Source: Polydactylus sextarius
Lineage: Eukaryota; Chordata; Actinopteri; Polynemidae
DNA length: 64,000 nt
NCBI GenBank assembly: GCA_016801845.1
Contig: CM028931.1
Coordinates: 15,390,305 to 15,454,304 of the forward strand
Direction of reading: 5' to 3'
Position 1 is the stretch's first letter, and every line of letters begins with the position of its first letter. Positions 1-9,998 of this stretch are shown here, piece by piece. The notes below the pieces were generated by a model. The model ran no database searches, was not told the origin of the DNA, and saw only the letters and a program-made list of their open reading frames with translations. The position numbers were made by a program, and so were the translations under genes.

Positions 1-240
1 CGACAAGTACAGCATCTCAGACATTAGTGTTATGTTGGTAAGACATTGTCTGTTGTTGCACGGAGCTTAGAAAGAGATGTTCATCCTCTTTAGTGACAAA
101 AACACTGTTTACTTTGACGTTTGAGGAAATCTGCCCCATTCACTTATTAGCTATTAGCATCTCCGCTAACGTAGCACCGATTTGTTTCATTTTTTGTCAA
201 CTGACATTAACTCAAAGACTCTAACAGCAGAATATAGTTT
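1..240 (+). repeat. Dispersed repeat family C, copy 1 (mast4 intron)
   Basis: The stretch (ttagtgttatgttggtaaga, atctctttctaag-type blocks, ctgccccattcactt) recurs in reverse at about 18,165-18,315 and forward at about 18,718-18,850. Together with 241-365 it fills the intron before window exon 1. No open frame is shared. Confidence 0.75.
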
Positions 241-365
241 CAAATGTGACAGGATTCACCTTTAATTTGTACCATGTGATGAAGGCAGCTCATACATCCG
301 CTGTGTCTGTTTCCAAACGTCTGCATGTGCTGATGTGAACCGTTGTTCCTCTGATTGGTCATCAG

Positions 366-487
366 GTTTACAGCAGCCTGGATTTGTCTCGCGGAAACCT
401 GGAGGAGAAAGGAGAGACGGAGGAGAAGAAGAGCGAGAGCCCGCTGACGGTGGATTCACTCAGCTGGACGTCGGACTTTCCAGAAAT
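366..487 (+). CDS. mast4: mast4 window exon 1 (linker after kinase region)
   Basis: The exon follows an AG at 364-365 and starts with Val-Tyr-Ser-Ser, a conserved MAST-family start after the catalytic region. It reads on through an acidic stretch to Ser-Leu-Ser-Trp-Thr. The donor GTACGA at 488 is weak, but ending at 487 (phase 2) joins cleanly to the G at 975 to give Glu-Met-Pro-Ser-Leu-Ser, which fits the MAST4 pattern. The other frames are shadows. Confidence 0.8.
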
Positions 488-3400
488 GTACGAACGACCT
501 CCATCTTTGACCCATGAGTCCATCGACAGGAAGCAAACAGCAGGAGACTGAAGTCAGATATCAGACAACACAAATCTTTACAGATGTGTTTGTCCACAAA
601 TCACTCACCGCCTGATTTATGTAACATTTTACGGCCGGAAATATTTCTTAATGGGCGTCGACAACGTTCCTGATTCATGGCGTCGTTAACAGATTTATCA
701 AAAACGAAATGTCCTTCTGCGAAAAACATCTTGCCTCTTAACATGTCGACAAAATAAACCAGGAATTTTGACTCAGGCTTCATCCAATGTTCAGATGTCT
801 GATCTGGAGCTCTCCATGTTGACAGAAATAAGCTTAAGTGAATCCAATAAAAGCAAAACTCTCTCTGCGGCAAAATAGAAAATAAAGGGACAGTCTGTCA
901 CGGAGCAGAAGTGATTCTCATATAAACGTGTTTACAACCGTAAGATAAACTGTGTTTTCTCTTCTTCTATTTAGGCCGTCGTTGTCTCATTCCACCGACA
1001 CAGACGGTATGAACCAGGGTCCTCGTCCTGGTCTTCTACCGAAGTTCGCCATCTCGGCCGAGAGCGAAGGAGACGAGGCGTCGGGCCTCGGCGACCCCAG
1101 CAAGGCGTCTTTCTCCGTGGGCGAGCTGCCGCAGGACGAACCTGACGCCACCACGCCGGGCAGCACGCACAGCGGAGCCACGCTCTCCGGTACCAAATTA
1201 TATTGATTTAAGTTTATTCTGTTAAAATTGAGGGATTTATTTGTCAATTTGGTGGCACATTTTCCAGTGTGGTAGAAGTTCAAGTCACCAACTAGAAAAC
1301 TACACTAGTAAAAGTCTTAAAGTATCTAGTATTTACTGTACTTAAGTATGACAAGTAATCTCAAAGATATGTTGAATTGGTTGAAGTAATATCCAGTTTG
1401 ACCGTCTTTTGTTTTCACAACCAAATAGTTAACAATGAAAGTAAATGGGGCAGCCAACCAAACGTATCTAAATTGTCATTTTTTAACCACTAATAAAGCT
1501 CAAAATATCACTTCACTTCAGCAGTAGCATGAATAGGGTCAATACACATAAACTGAAGGTGGTGAGGAGTGTTTCAGATCAGCAGATTCATCATTTTCCT
1601 GAACAATAGGCCAATGTGTCCGTGAAGAGCAATAAAAATGATGAATCTGCTGATGTGGAACAACCTTCATCACCAGTTGTCATGAAAACAAGACGTTGGG
1701 TAAGTCTTGTAAAACAGTCTTTTTAATAAACCTGAGACAATTTTGGGGTTTGACCGTCTTGTTTTCACAGTCAAATATCTAACAATGAAAGTAAATGGGG
1801 CAGCCAGCCAAACGTATCTAAATTGTCATTTTTTAATCACTAAAAAACACTGTTTTACAAGACTTACCCAACGTCTTGTTTTCCAGATCAGCAGATTCAT
1901 CATTTTCCTCGCTGTTCAAGGTCACATCAGCCCGTTGTTACTATTCAACTATTGTGTACTTCTCAGAATTAGAAAATAAGATTGATGTCACTTTCATGTT
2001 TGTACTGTCGATGCGAAGCTGTAGCTGCTAGCCGATTAGCTTAGCTTAGCATTAAGTGTGCTACCAGAGGTTGACGGCTGACGTTGGTTTCGGTTCAAAA
2101 GTGACAAATTCACTTTCTAGCTGTAACCAGGGCTAGCCTAGCAGTTTTTATGCAATGCTAAACTAAGCTAAGCTAACCTGATTGAGAAATTATCAATCTT
2201 CTAATCTCATCTAATTCAACTTAAAAGTAGTTATAGTGTGACAAGCAGTCTGACTTCTTGCTTAATATTCGTCTGTTGTAATAATTAGGAAGTTTCTCCG
2301 AACATCTGGATCAGCTGACGCCCAGAGGTGAAGGTCTGGAGAGTCCTGACAGCACCAGTCATCATCCGGCAGCTGATCAGGGAGCCCAGACGACCTTACT
2401 GCGACCCGAGAGCGCCGCTGAGAAAACCGGAGCTGTGCCAAAAGTCCCCAAGTCCATCTCAACCGGAGCTCTGTCCCTCATGATCCCCGGAGGTAAGTCA
2501 GAAAAATATCTCATCTGAAGGATGAAGGTGCATCGGGCAGAATTTGAACAAATAAGCCGAGAGAGATGTAAGATCAGCTGGGTATAGATGTGTGTGAAAT
2601 TGGTGCAGCGCGTCTCCTGCTGCGACAGCAACTAGCCCGACTACGAGGCGCAGACAAGGACGGTCAGGAGCAAGAGGTCGACGCTGCTGCGAGAAAGTAA
2701 ATCCCATTAGTTTCACCCTCAGCGGGAGCAGGATGACTCATCCTCCTGAGTTTTACAGCAGCACGTCGGCTCTGACTCCAGGGACGGTCCGCGCCTGATT
2801 AAATAAAAGAAGCTGCCCGGTCGGTGATGGTCTCTTTATTTTTCCTCAGATATCTTCGGGGTTTCTCCGCTCGCCAGCCCCCTGTCTCCGTACTCCCTCT
2901 CCTCCGATCCTTCCTCGAGAGACTCGTCTCCGAGCAGAGACTCGTCGCTCTGCGCCGCCAACCCGCGGCAGCCCGTCGTCATCCACAGCTCCGGGAAGAA
3001 GTTCGGCTTCACGCTGAGGGCGATCCGGGTGTACTCCTGCGACGGAGACATCTACACCGTCTACCACATGGTCTGGGTAAGGACGGCCTCGGCCTGGAGG
3101 GGCCACGATCTTACTATAAATGAAGCTGATAAGCTCGAAGAGATTTTGTGAGAGAGTTAGCATCACGTCGGCTAGCCTAGATACAAAAAATGAAAAAAAA
3201 AAAACTTACGGGTGAAGTCGTAGTAGTTTTTTTTAAAGGTGCACTATGCAAGAATATTAAAGTGATGGTCCAGAGTCTATTTCACCACAAATACAAGTCA
3301 AATTCCCCCTCAAGAGATTTGAAATAATATCGAGTTTGACAGTCCAATTAGTTAACAATGAAAGTAAATGGGGCAGCCAGCCAAACGTATCTAAATTGTC

Positions 3401-6400
3401 ATTTTTTAACCACTAATAAAGCTCAAAGTATCACTTCACTTCAGCAGTAGCATGAATAGGGCCCCTACACATAAACTGAAGTACTGATAACTTAGTAAGT
3501 TTAACTAAGGTTGTTCCAGATCAGCAGATTCATCATTATCCTGAACAACAGGCGAGGAAAAATGATGAATCTGCTGATGTGGAACACCCTTCATCGCTTC
3601 ACGATTCAATTTTTGGAGATAAAACAGACTTTGCAATGATTTGCAACAGTCTTTCACGGTAGTTTTCACCTGTCTTTAGGTGTGTTCAAGGAGTTACCCA
3701 ATCAGCACTTACGTGTATATAAACCCTGCCCATTCAAAAAGCCGTTGGACGTTCAACACTTCTGTTTCTGATGAATTCAACGTTTCGCTACGTATCATGC
3801 GTCTTGAACTCAACCTTAACTTCGAGACTATAAGAGGAGCTTCAACAAGACTTGTATATTGCACCTTTAAAGTTACGGTAAACACCTGGAATATGTTGCC
3901 TTTATTAATTAGTGTCTAATCTATTAAATCAATCAGTAATCAGTTTTGGTTTGTTTTCAGGCTTCTCAAATTTATAGTTTTGCTGTTTTGCTTTGTTGTA
4001 TTTAAGATTTAATTAAATATCTTGTTGTTTTGGACGATTGTTCAGATAAAACAATCATCTTCGAGATGAGAGATTGTTTTGTTGATGATCAATTTATCAC
4101 AGAAACTTAAATAAATAATTTCACTAGTCTGGTCTCGTTTCAGTGTTTCTCCGTTAATCATCTTAATCTGTTAAATAATCTTCGCTGATGATGATTAAAA
4201 AGTCGTGTTGTGTGTTTTTCATCAGAACGTGGAGGACGGCGGTCCCGCGCACAAAGCCGGACTCAAAGCCGGAGACCTCATCACTCACGTCAACGGAGAA
4301 CCGGTCCACGGTCTGGTCCACACCGAGGTGGTGGAGCTGCTGCTCAAGGTAAACAACATTAAATATGTGTTTGTCTTTTATCTTTAACCTGCAGCTGTTT
4401 CACATCTAATGACCAAATTCTTCATGGTGCCTGAGAAAATAAAGTCCAGATGTTCAGGCTGAGTTCGCTAAAAGTTTTGGGCCAATCACGTTTCTACGTT
4501 TTAGCTCCTCTCCCTCTTTCTAGAAGGTACTTATTAAGCTAATTTATCGCAAATCAATCATGTCCATTAACGTCAGCTAGTTTGCTAATGTCGCTAACGT
4601 TAACGTTCATCAACGTAGCCCTCAGAGGAATGTGTGTGTGCGTTAGCTTAGCGATCGCTAACGTTTTCCATTCATCTGATTCCAGGACTCTTTATTAACG
4701 ATAAACTCTAGATTAATGTAAACGAACATCTCGTCAGTTTTTAATCCGTCGCCGACTTGACGGACACAAATGAGTCTGTAGACGCCATCTTTGTTTGTTT
4801 GTTTGTCGTCGTCACGGCGACTGGCGGCGTCGTCTTTAACGTAGCGACTAGCGACGACTTCTGATGACGTGTAACGGTGAAGCAGAGGAACGTTTTCACC
4901 TCAACGCTTTGTTTCTAGAGACGAGGGGGAAGAGGAGAGAAATGTGATTCGCTCTTCATGTGTTGAAGCTGCTGGTGTGAACTGATCTGTGGAGGTAAAG
5001 TCGTGCGTTCGGTTTCGCAGCTTCAGGCGGTGAAATTTAATCTTTCATCGAAAACAGATTCATTCGTTTTGACATATTCAGGAAATTGGATTCTCGTTTA
5101 CGACGCGTGAACGCTCGACCTGAAAGCGATCACAAATTAAAAACTTGTTAAAAAAAAAAAATGATGTCGATTTTCATCTTTTAACAACCAGAGTTAATGT
5201 AGCGTTGATGTTTAATGATCTAAACGATCTCCTGTTTCTTTTTTTTCAGAGCGGCAGCAAAGTGGCCATCTCCACCACCTCGTTCGAAAACACGTCGATA
5301 AAAACCGGTCCGGCCAGGAGGAACAGCTACAGGAGCAAGATGGTCAGATGTGCCAAAAAACCCAAGAAGGAGAAGACGCCAGAGAGGTGATAATCTGCTG
5401 ATGTCAAGTTATTAGTAAAGCACCAAAGTGATATTTTGAGCTTTATTAGCGGTTAAAAATGACAATTTAAATACGTTTGGCTGGCTGCCCCATTTACTTT
5501 CATTGTTAACTATTCGGTTGTGAAAACAAAAGACGGTCAAACTCGATGTTACTTCAACCAACGTAACATATCTCTTGAGGGGGGGTTTAACTCGTTGTCA
5601 TGGTGAAATAGACGCCGGGTTCATGTTACTCTGGACCGTCACTTTAATATCGTTGCGGCGTGCACCTTTAAGAAGAAAAAAAAAAGTGATTGACATTAAA
5701 AATTAGCTTTGAATTAAACATTAATTAGTTGAGTTTGGTTCTGTTTTTAAAAATGCACCATGTTTGAAAAAAATCTAAATGTCTCCGTAAGATGCAGGAA
5801 ATGTGACTTCATTTAAAGCATCCAGACGTTGTTATACTTCCTGTGGCCTCTAGGGGGCAGGTGGACACTGGAGGAGTGGTTTTAATGTGTAAGTGCAGGA
5901 GGAGTGGTTTTAATGTGTGAGTGCAGGATCAGCTGGTTACGTTGCTTCTGGATGAAGCTTCAGATAATGACCTTTAATTTGACTTTATAAATAATTGAAG
6001 AGGTTTAAGTGTTTTCTCTTCTCTCTCCAGACGCCGTTCCCTCTTCAGACGTTTCGCCATGCAGCCGTCTCCTCTCCTGCACACGAGTCGCAGCTTCTCC
6101 TCCCTCAACCACTCTCTGTCCTCTGGTGAGAGTCTCCCCGGCTCCCCCACCCACAGTCTCTCCCCCCGTTCCCCCACCGCCGCCTTCCGCCCCTGCACCC
6201 GATTTCACCCAGTCAGGTGGAGATTCGCTCGATTTTATTTTGACGAGCCCGAGTTTTATCCGGATATTCGATATTTCGTCACTAATATCTGCTGTTTTTC
6301 CTTTAACCCTCCAGGAGGAAACTCGTCCCAGAGCAGCTCCCCCAGCTCCAGCGCTCCAAACTCCCCCGCGGGCTCAGGCCACATCCGCCCCAGCACCCTC

Positions 6401-9042
6401 CACGGCCTCGGGCCCAAGCTGCCGGGTCAGAGGCTCCGTCAGGGTCGCCGCAAATCCGCCGGCAGCATCCCCCTCTCCCCTCTGGCTCGCACGCCTTCCC
6501 CCACCCCTCAGCCGACGTCCCCGCAGCGCTCGCCCTCCCCGCTCCTCGGCGGACACTCGGTCTCCATCGCCAAGACGGCGCAAACCTTCCCGGCCAAGAT
6601 ACATTCCCCTCCCACCATCGTCCGCCACATCGTGCGTCCCAAAAGCGCCGAGCCGCCTCGGTCGCCGCTGCTGAAGCGGGTGCAGTCGGAGGAGAAGCTG
6701 TCGCCGTCGTACGCTGGCGAAAAGAAGCACCTGTGTCCCAGGAAACACAGCCTGGAAGTGACGCAGGAAGAAGTTCAAGACGAGGAGCTGAGGCCCGGCG
6801 AGCGGGATTACAGCGTCCTGCAGAGCGTGGAGGAAACGGCGTGCGAGACGGTGGCGATCACGCGGGTGCGGCCGGTGGAGCAGGGCTGTTTGAAGAGACC
6901 GGTCGGCCGCAAGATGGGACGACAGGAGTCGGTGGAGGAGCTGGACAAAGAAAAGCTGAAATCCAAAGTGGTGGTGAAGAGACAGGAGTGGTCGGAGAGG
7001 AGGGAGTCGCTGCACAAACAAGACGCTCTGCGCGAATCCGACTCGTCTCCGTCTTGCGGCGACGACAGGGATGAGAGTTTTCTGGGTCGAGCTCAAAATA
7101 AAACCCAGGGCGGCTCAGAGTCGGAGGTTAAAGCCGCCAGCGCTACGTTGAAAGACGTCCTGTACAAGAAGCTCAGCACGCGAGTGTCGACCGAAGGCGT
7201 CACCGAATCATCCGGCGTCGGCGGCGAAAGCGACGTCAGAGCGGCTTTCTGCTCCGTTCATCCCGAGCGGCAACACGCCCGGCAGAGCAAAGACGGCATG
7301 AAGCCCGACAGGTTGGACTTCAAAGCTCCAAACATCGAGTTCACCAGGAAGAGGCTGTCGTTCGAGGAGAGAGAGGACTGCATGTGCCGTCTGGCTTCTG
7401 GCCTCCACGACAACCTTCACTTCGCCTCCACCAGGTCCAAGAGCCTCCAGCTGGACTCCAGCCCCGAGGGTCTCGGCCCTAAACTTTTCACCGCCAGAGG
7501 AGAAAGCGCCGTGGAAAAACTGCAGCTCATCTCCTCGTCCGAGTCTCCTCTCCGAAAGACGTCGTCCGAGTACAAACTGGAAGGACGACACGTTTCCTCC
7601 CTCAAACCTCTGGAGGGAACGTTGGACATCGGCCTGCTCTCCGGACCCAGAGTCTCCAAAACAGAAACGTGTTTATCCAAGATGACGGAGAACACGTGCG
7701 ACTCGGTGTCGACCAACCCTCCGGTTTGGCTTCAGAGTCCGACTGAGAGACAGTTAACAATCCCTCAGATGAAAACCACAGACAAGAAGAGTCACGTGAC
7801 CGGTTCCCCGAGCCCCGAAGCTGTTTCCTCTCTAAACAAAGAGCAACCGAACGTCTCAGCCGCAGAGTTGAAAACCGGTTCAAGTTCAAGTGATGAGAAA
7901 ACACAAGAGAAGCACATTGAATCGTTAAAGTCTCCGACTACGAGACAAGCGGAGGCGTCGCCGTTTAGCGTCAAAGCCGAGAGCAGGACGAGCCCGAAGG
8001 CGAGTTCGTCTCTGGCTCACGAGCACCGAGGAGCTCGACACGGCTCGCACTTCTCCTCGTGCGGGAAAACGCCGTCCATACGGGAGGTGAGCAACGAAGA
8101 TCAGGAGGACGAGGCGGAGGCGGAGCAGCTGGGAACGCTCGCGACCTCCGCGACGCCGCCGGACGTTAAAATCTCAGCTAACGAGGCGTCGACTGCGTCG
8201 CTGAAGACGAACGCCGACTCCGGTCCGAGCTGCGATAAGACGCCAAGCTCGAACGTGACGACTCCTGCTCCCGCTTCTTCCGTCTCGAGCAACTCGGTGC
8301 CTGCGCTCGTTCCTCAGAAACACGACAACAAACCCGGCGCTTCTAAAGCAGAAAACAAAAAAGAAAACGCAGCGTCTGCTGCTAAAACCGAGACTAGCAA
8401 CGCGTGCGCGCAGAACAAGGAAGATCTGACGGAGACGTCGCCAAAGACAAAAAACCCAGAGGTGAAAAAACTCAAACCCTCAGATTCTGACTCCTGCGCC
8501 TCGAAAAAGCAGGAAACTGTCGCCGTTTCATCTTTAACTAAACAGAAAAGTTCATCATCTTCAGCAGCCGCGGGTGGAAATGTGAGTCCTAAAAGTAAAT
8601 CGAAGCCGGAGCAAACGGCGCCGAGCGTCGTGAAGATGGAGGCGAAGGAGACGAAACAACGGGAGGTGAAATCTCAACCTTCTCCTCCTCTTCCTGCTCC
8701 TCCTTCGTCCTCCGCGGTGAAGATTAAAGAGCCTCAACCTGCTCGTGACAGTAAACGGAAAGAAGCGTCTGCAGAATCGACGCAGGCGACGCATCCTCCC
8801 GTCGACGCGAAGCAAAGAGAAGCCCAAGCGCCCAAAAGCTCGATGGCGAGCGCCGACTCGAAACCGAAATGTCAAACGGCTCCTAAAACCAGCCCAACAT
8901 TGAAGACGTCGACGGCTCCGCCGCCGCTGCCGATTGAGCAAAATCTGGACGCCAAACATAAAGATCCGTCGCCCAAAAAGCAAATCCAAGTCGTCAAAGA
9001 AGCGAGTCATCACGACCTGAAACCAAAAGACTCGAACTCAAC

Positions 9043-9092
<50 letters not shown>

Positions 9093-9487
9093 TCCTCAGG
9101 AAGGAGCCAGATGTTTCCTCTCAACCCGATCCACCGGCGCCGCTGCCAAAACCGGCGGCCAAGAAAGAAACGCCCACGCAGAGCGTCGTCCCGGCCAAGA
9201 GCGTCGTCTCCAACACCTGCGCGCCGCAGGAGACTGCGGTCAAGGCCTCGAAGGAGAGTCCAAAACCGGACGCTCACAAAGGCCAAGACGCCAAAACCGC
9301 GACCTCCGCGTCGGCCGAGAAGCAGGCGTCGCCGAACAAGAAGGATCAGACGGAGAAGAAGAAAAAAGACCAAGCTGCGGACGCGGCGTCCGTGCAGAAA
9401 AGCGCGAAAAGAGACGCGGCGGTCAAAGACAACGGCAGGTGTAAACAAACGAAAGAGTCGCCGAGAAGTTCGAGCAACAGGAAGTAA
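366..9487 (+). CDS. mast4: MAST4-type microtubule-associated Ser/Thr kinase, C-terminal part (eight coding exons)
   Basis: The inferred join is 366-487, 975-1189, 2289-2492, 2850-3076, 4226-4348, 5250-5386, 6031-6216 and 6315-9487. All joins keep phase except in exon 7, where one base appears to be extra. After dropping it the join encodes about 1,461 residues up to TAA at 9485-9487. Order: Ser-rich linker, PDZ domain (exons 4-6), a basic segment, Ser/Pro phosphosite-type clusters, a long disordered tail and polyQ. MAST kinases are AGC-family kinases that bind microtubules and PTEN-like C-termini through the PDZ domain. The kinase domain must lie upstream of the window. MAST4 is preferred over MAST1/2/3 because of the very long tail, the RKHSLEVTQEEVQ and EQGCLKRPV blocks, and linkage to pik3r1. 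Exon numbers here are local to this window. Confidence 0.93.
488..974 (+). other. mast4 intron, no other feature seen
   Basis: Unique sequence with no recognised coding potential or repeat. The antisense open frame at 601-873 has no family features. Confidence 0.5.
975..1189 (+). CDS. mast4: mast4 window exon 2
   Basis: A pyrimidine tract and TTTAG precede 975. The product includes Gly-Leu-Leu-Pro-Lys-Phe-Ala-Ile-Ser and an acidic Ser-rich stretch that matches the MAST4 linker before the PDZ domain. The exon ends in phase 1 before GTACCA at 1190. No folded domain is visible. Confidence 0.85.
1383..1925 (+). repeat. Repeat family F, rearranged copy in mast4 intron
   Basis: The block gtaaatggggcagccagcca with the following gtatctaaattgtcatttttt appears twice, near 1440 and 1790. 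Paired inverted blocks containing gcagattcatcatttt and aatgatgaatctgctgatg give a fold-back. The same modules recur at 3237-3866, 5391-5667 and 29,565-30,525. Neither a TTAA nor an AGGTGCA end is visible, so the copy looks truncated. The rest of the intron (1,190-1,382 and 1,926-2,288) is A/T-rich with TAGC motifs near 2,020-2,180. Confidence 0.8.
2289..2492 (+). CDS. mast4: mast4 window exon 3
   Basis: Acceptor ATTAG, donor GTAAGT at 2493 (strong). The product begins Ser-Phe-Ser-Glu-His-Leu-Asp-Gln and ends Ala-Leu-Ser-Leu-Met-Ile-Pro-Gly, both typical of MAST2/MAST4 linkers just before the PDZ region. Phase 1 in, phase 1 out. Confidence 0.88.
2850..3076 (+). CDS. mast4: mast4 window exon 4 (Ser-rich segment and first half of PDZ)
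   Basis: Acceptor TTTCCTCAG, donor GTAAGG at 3077. It encodes the Ser-Pro-Leu-Ala-Ser-Pro-Leu-Ser-Pro block and a Ser-Arg-Asp-Ser-Ser-Pro run, then the start of the PDZ domain. Lys-Phe-Gly-Phe-Thr-Leu is the carboxylate-binding loop (GLGF equivalent), and Tyr-Thr-Val-Tyr-His-Met-Val-Trp ends the exon at phase 0. Confidence 0.93.
3237..3866 (+). mobile_element. Near-complete TTAA-flanked nonautonomous element (family F)
   Basis: Its ends are inverted, AGGTGCAcTATgCA at the left and its near-complement ending TGCACCT at the right. TTAA lies directly outside both ends (3233-3236 and 3867-3870). A TTAA target duplication is characteristic of piggyBac-like and Kolobok-like transposons. The family assignment is inference. 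The interior has the paired gcagattcatcatt fold-back and no transposase frame. Confidence 0.7.
4226..4348 (+). CDS. mast4: mast4 window exon 5 (PDZ core)
   Basis: This 41-codon exon lies between CATCAG and GTAAAC. It encodes the PDZ core: Gly-Gly-Pro-Ala then Ala-Gly-Leu-Lys-Ala-Gly-Asp-Leu-Ile-Thr, Asn-Gly-Glu-Pro-Val-His-Gly, and the alpha-B helix His-Thr-Glu-Val-Val-Glu-Leu-Leu-Leu. The helix histidine that selects class I ligands is present. Phase 0 on both sides. Confidence 0.95.
4480..4954 (+). mobile_element. Nonautonomous element family A, copy 1 (mast4 intron)
   Basis: The ends gccaatcacgtttct and agaaatgtgattcgc are near-perfect inverted repeats of about 15 bases. The interior matches 42,388-43,008 closely: the gactctttattaacgataaa block, the gccatctttgtttg block and the gcgactagcgacgacttc block. 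No coding capacity. The remainder of the intron (4,955-5,249) holds nothing recognised. Confidence 0.7.
5250..5386 (+). CDS. mast4: mast4 window exon 6 (end of PDZ and basic segment)
   Basis: The exon begins Ser-Gly-Ser-Lys-Val-Ala-Ile-Ser, the last PDZ strand, and continues through Phe-Glu-Asn-Thr-Ser-Ile-Lys and Gly-Pro-Ala-Arg-Arg to a Lys/Arg-rich tail. It ends in phase 2 before GTGATA at 5387. A dispersed repeat copy starts within a few bases of this donor. Confidence 0.93.
5391..5667 (-). repeat. Family F, 5'-truncated copy directly after a mast4 donor
   Basis: In reverse orientation it carries the family's cattaacaaac-type blocks, the gtttggctggctgccccatt block and a TGCACCT end followed by TTAA at 5668-5671. 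Its other end runs to within about 5 bases of the exon 6 donor at 5387. After it, 5,672-6,030 is intron with a short tandem (gcaggaggagtggttttaat twice, about 5,860-5,930). Confidence 0.7.
6031..6216 (+). CDS. mast4: mast4 window exon 7 with apparent one-base insertion
   Basis: The acceptor CTCTCTCCAG precedes 6031. The exon encodes Arg-Arg-Ser-Leu-Phe, then Pro-Ser-Pro-Leu-Leu-His-Thr-Ser-Arg-Ser and Ser-Gly-Glu-Ser-Leu-Pro-Gly-Ser-Pro. After Thr-Ala-Ala-Phe-Arg the family pattern (Pro-Asp-Phe then Ser-Gly-Gly-Asn-Ser-Ser) continues only in the +1 frame. Dropping one C from the run at 6190-6193 restores it and gives phase 1 at 6216, matching exon 8. An alternative donor, GTGAGA at 6126, would also stay in frame. 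Confidence 0.75.
6217..6314 (+). other. 98-bp mast4 intron with open reading frame
   Basis: GTGGAG donor (weak) and a TTTCCTTTAACCCTCCAG acceptor (good pyrimidine tract). The 98 bases contain no stop in the frame of upstream exon 7 as sequenced. Because exon 7 seems to carry one extra base, retention adds 99 bases net and stays in frame. Confidence 0.65.
6315..9487 (+). CDS. mast4: mast4 terminal exon (long disordered tail)
   Basis: This 3.17-kb last exon starts Gly-Gly-Asn-Ser-Ser-Gln-Ser-Ser-Ser. Its first 170 or so residues are highly conserved in the MAST family: His-Ile-Arg-Pro-Ser-Thr-Leu-His-Gly, Arg-Arg-Lys-Ser-Ala-Gly, repeated Ser-Pro sites, and Pro-Pro-Thr-Ile-Val-Arg. The rest is low-complexity Ser/Lys/Pro/Ala sequence with short MAST4 islands such as Ser-Glu-Tyr-Lys-Leu-Glu-Gly and Glu-Gly-Thr-Leu-Asp-Ile. 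It ends in Pro-Arg-Ser-Ser-Ser and a short basic tail. The long antisense open frames across it are composition shadows. Confidence 0.93.
9044..9091 (+). repeat. (CAG)16 coding polyglutamine tract in mast4
   Basis: Sixteen uninterrupted CAG codons encode Gln16 in the terminal exon, flanked by Ser-Thr and Leu-Leu-Arg-Lys. Pure CAG without CAA interruptions is prone to length change. Confidence 0.95.
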
Positions 9488-9952
9488 AAAAGAAACGAGG
9501 CAGCTGACGCTCTCGCTGACGACGGAAGAGTCTAGAAGATGAAAACGTTAAATGTTCTTCTTCTTTTGTGTTTTGTTTTTTTGTTTTTGTTTGAGGACCG
9601 GGCAAGCTGTTACAGTAACGATAGACGAGATGAGGCTGACGTGTAAATGTTTCTAGATCTGAATGTAGTTTTTACTTTTAAAAGTGAATGTTTTTTTTTT
9701 TTTTTGTGTTCTTTTCGCTTCGTGCAATCAGTTCGTCTTAACGCGACGTACTGGACACTCAGTGCCATAAATGACTTCTTTTTTCTGTTGAATTGCACTT
9801 CTTCTTCTACTACTACTATACTTCTATACTTCTTCTAGACCGGAAGGACCTGATGTTGAAGTCTTTTAATGCAGTAAAAATAACAAAAACACAAGGTAAA
9901 CAGATGTATCACACATGTTTGTGTTTAAAAAATCAAGGTTTTGTGCAGTGGT

Positions 9953-9956
<4 letters not shown>

Positions 9957-9994
<38 letters not shown>
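9957..9994. repeat. (TA)n microsatellite in mast4 3' UTR
   Basis: About 19 uninterrupted TA units. Confidence 0.95.

Positions 9995-9998
<4 letters not shown>

Noticed and set aside
6374..7096. Long antisense open frame opposite mast4 (240 codons)
   Set aside because: It is the shadow of a GC-rich coding exon, rich in Arg and Leu with no family features. The sense strand has the conserved protein.
6059..9487. Single 1,142-codon frame starting at the Met in exon 7
   Set aside because: The Met is an internal residue of exon 7, which has a clear acceptor at 6030. The frame reads through the 98-bp intron. It is not a separate gene.
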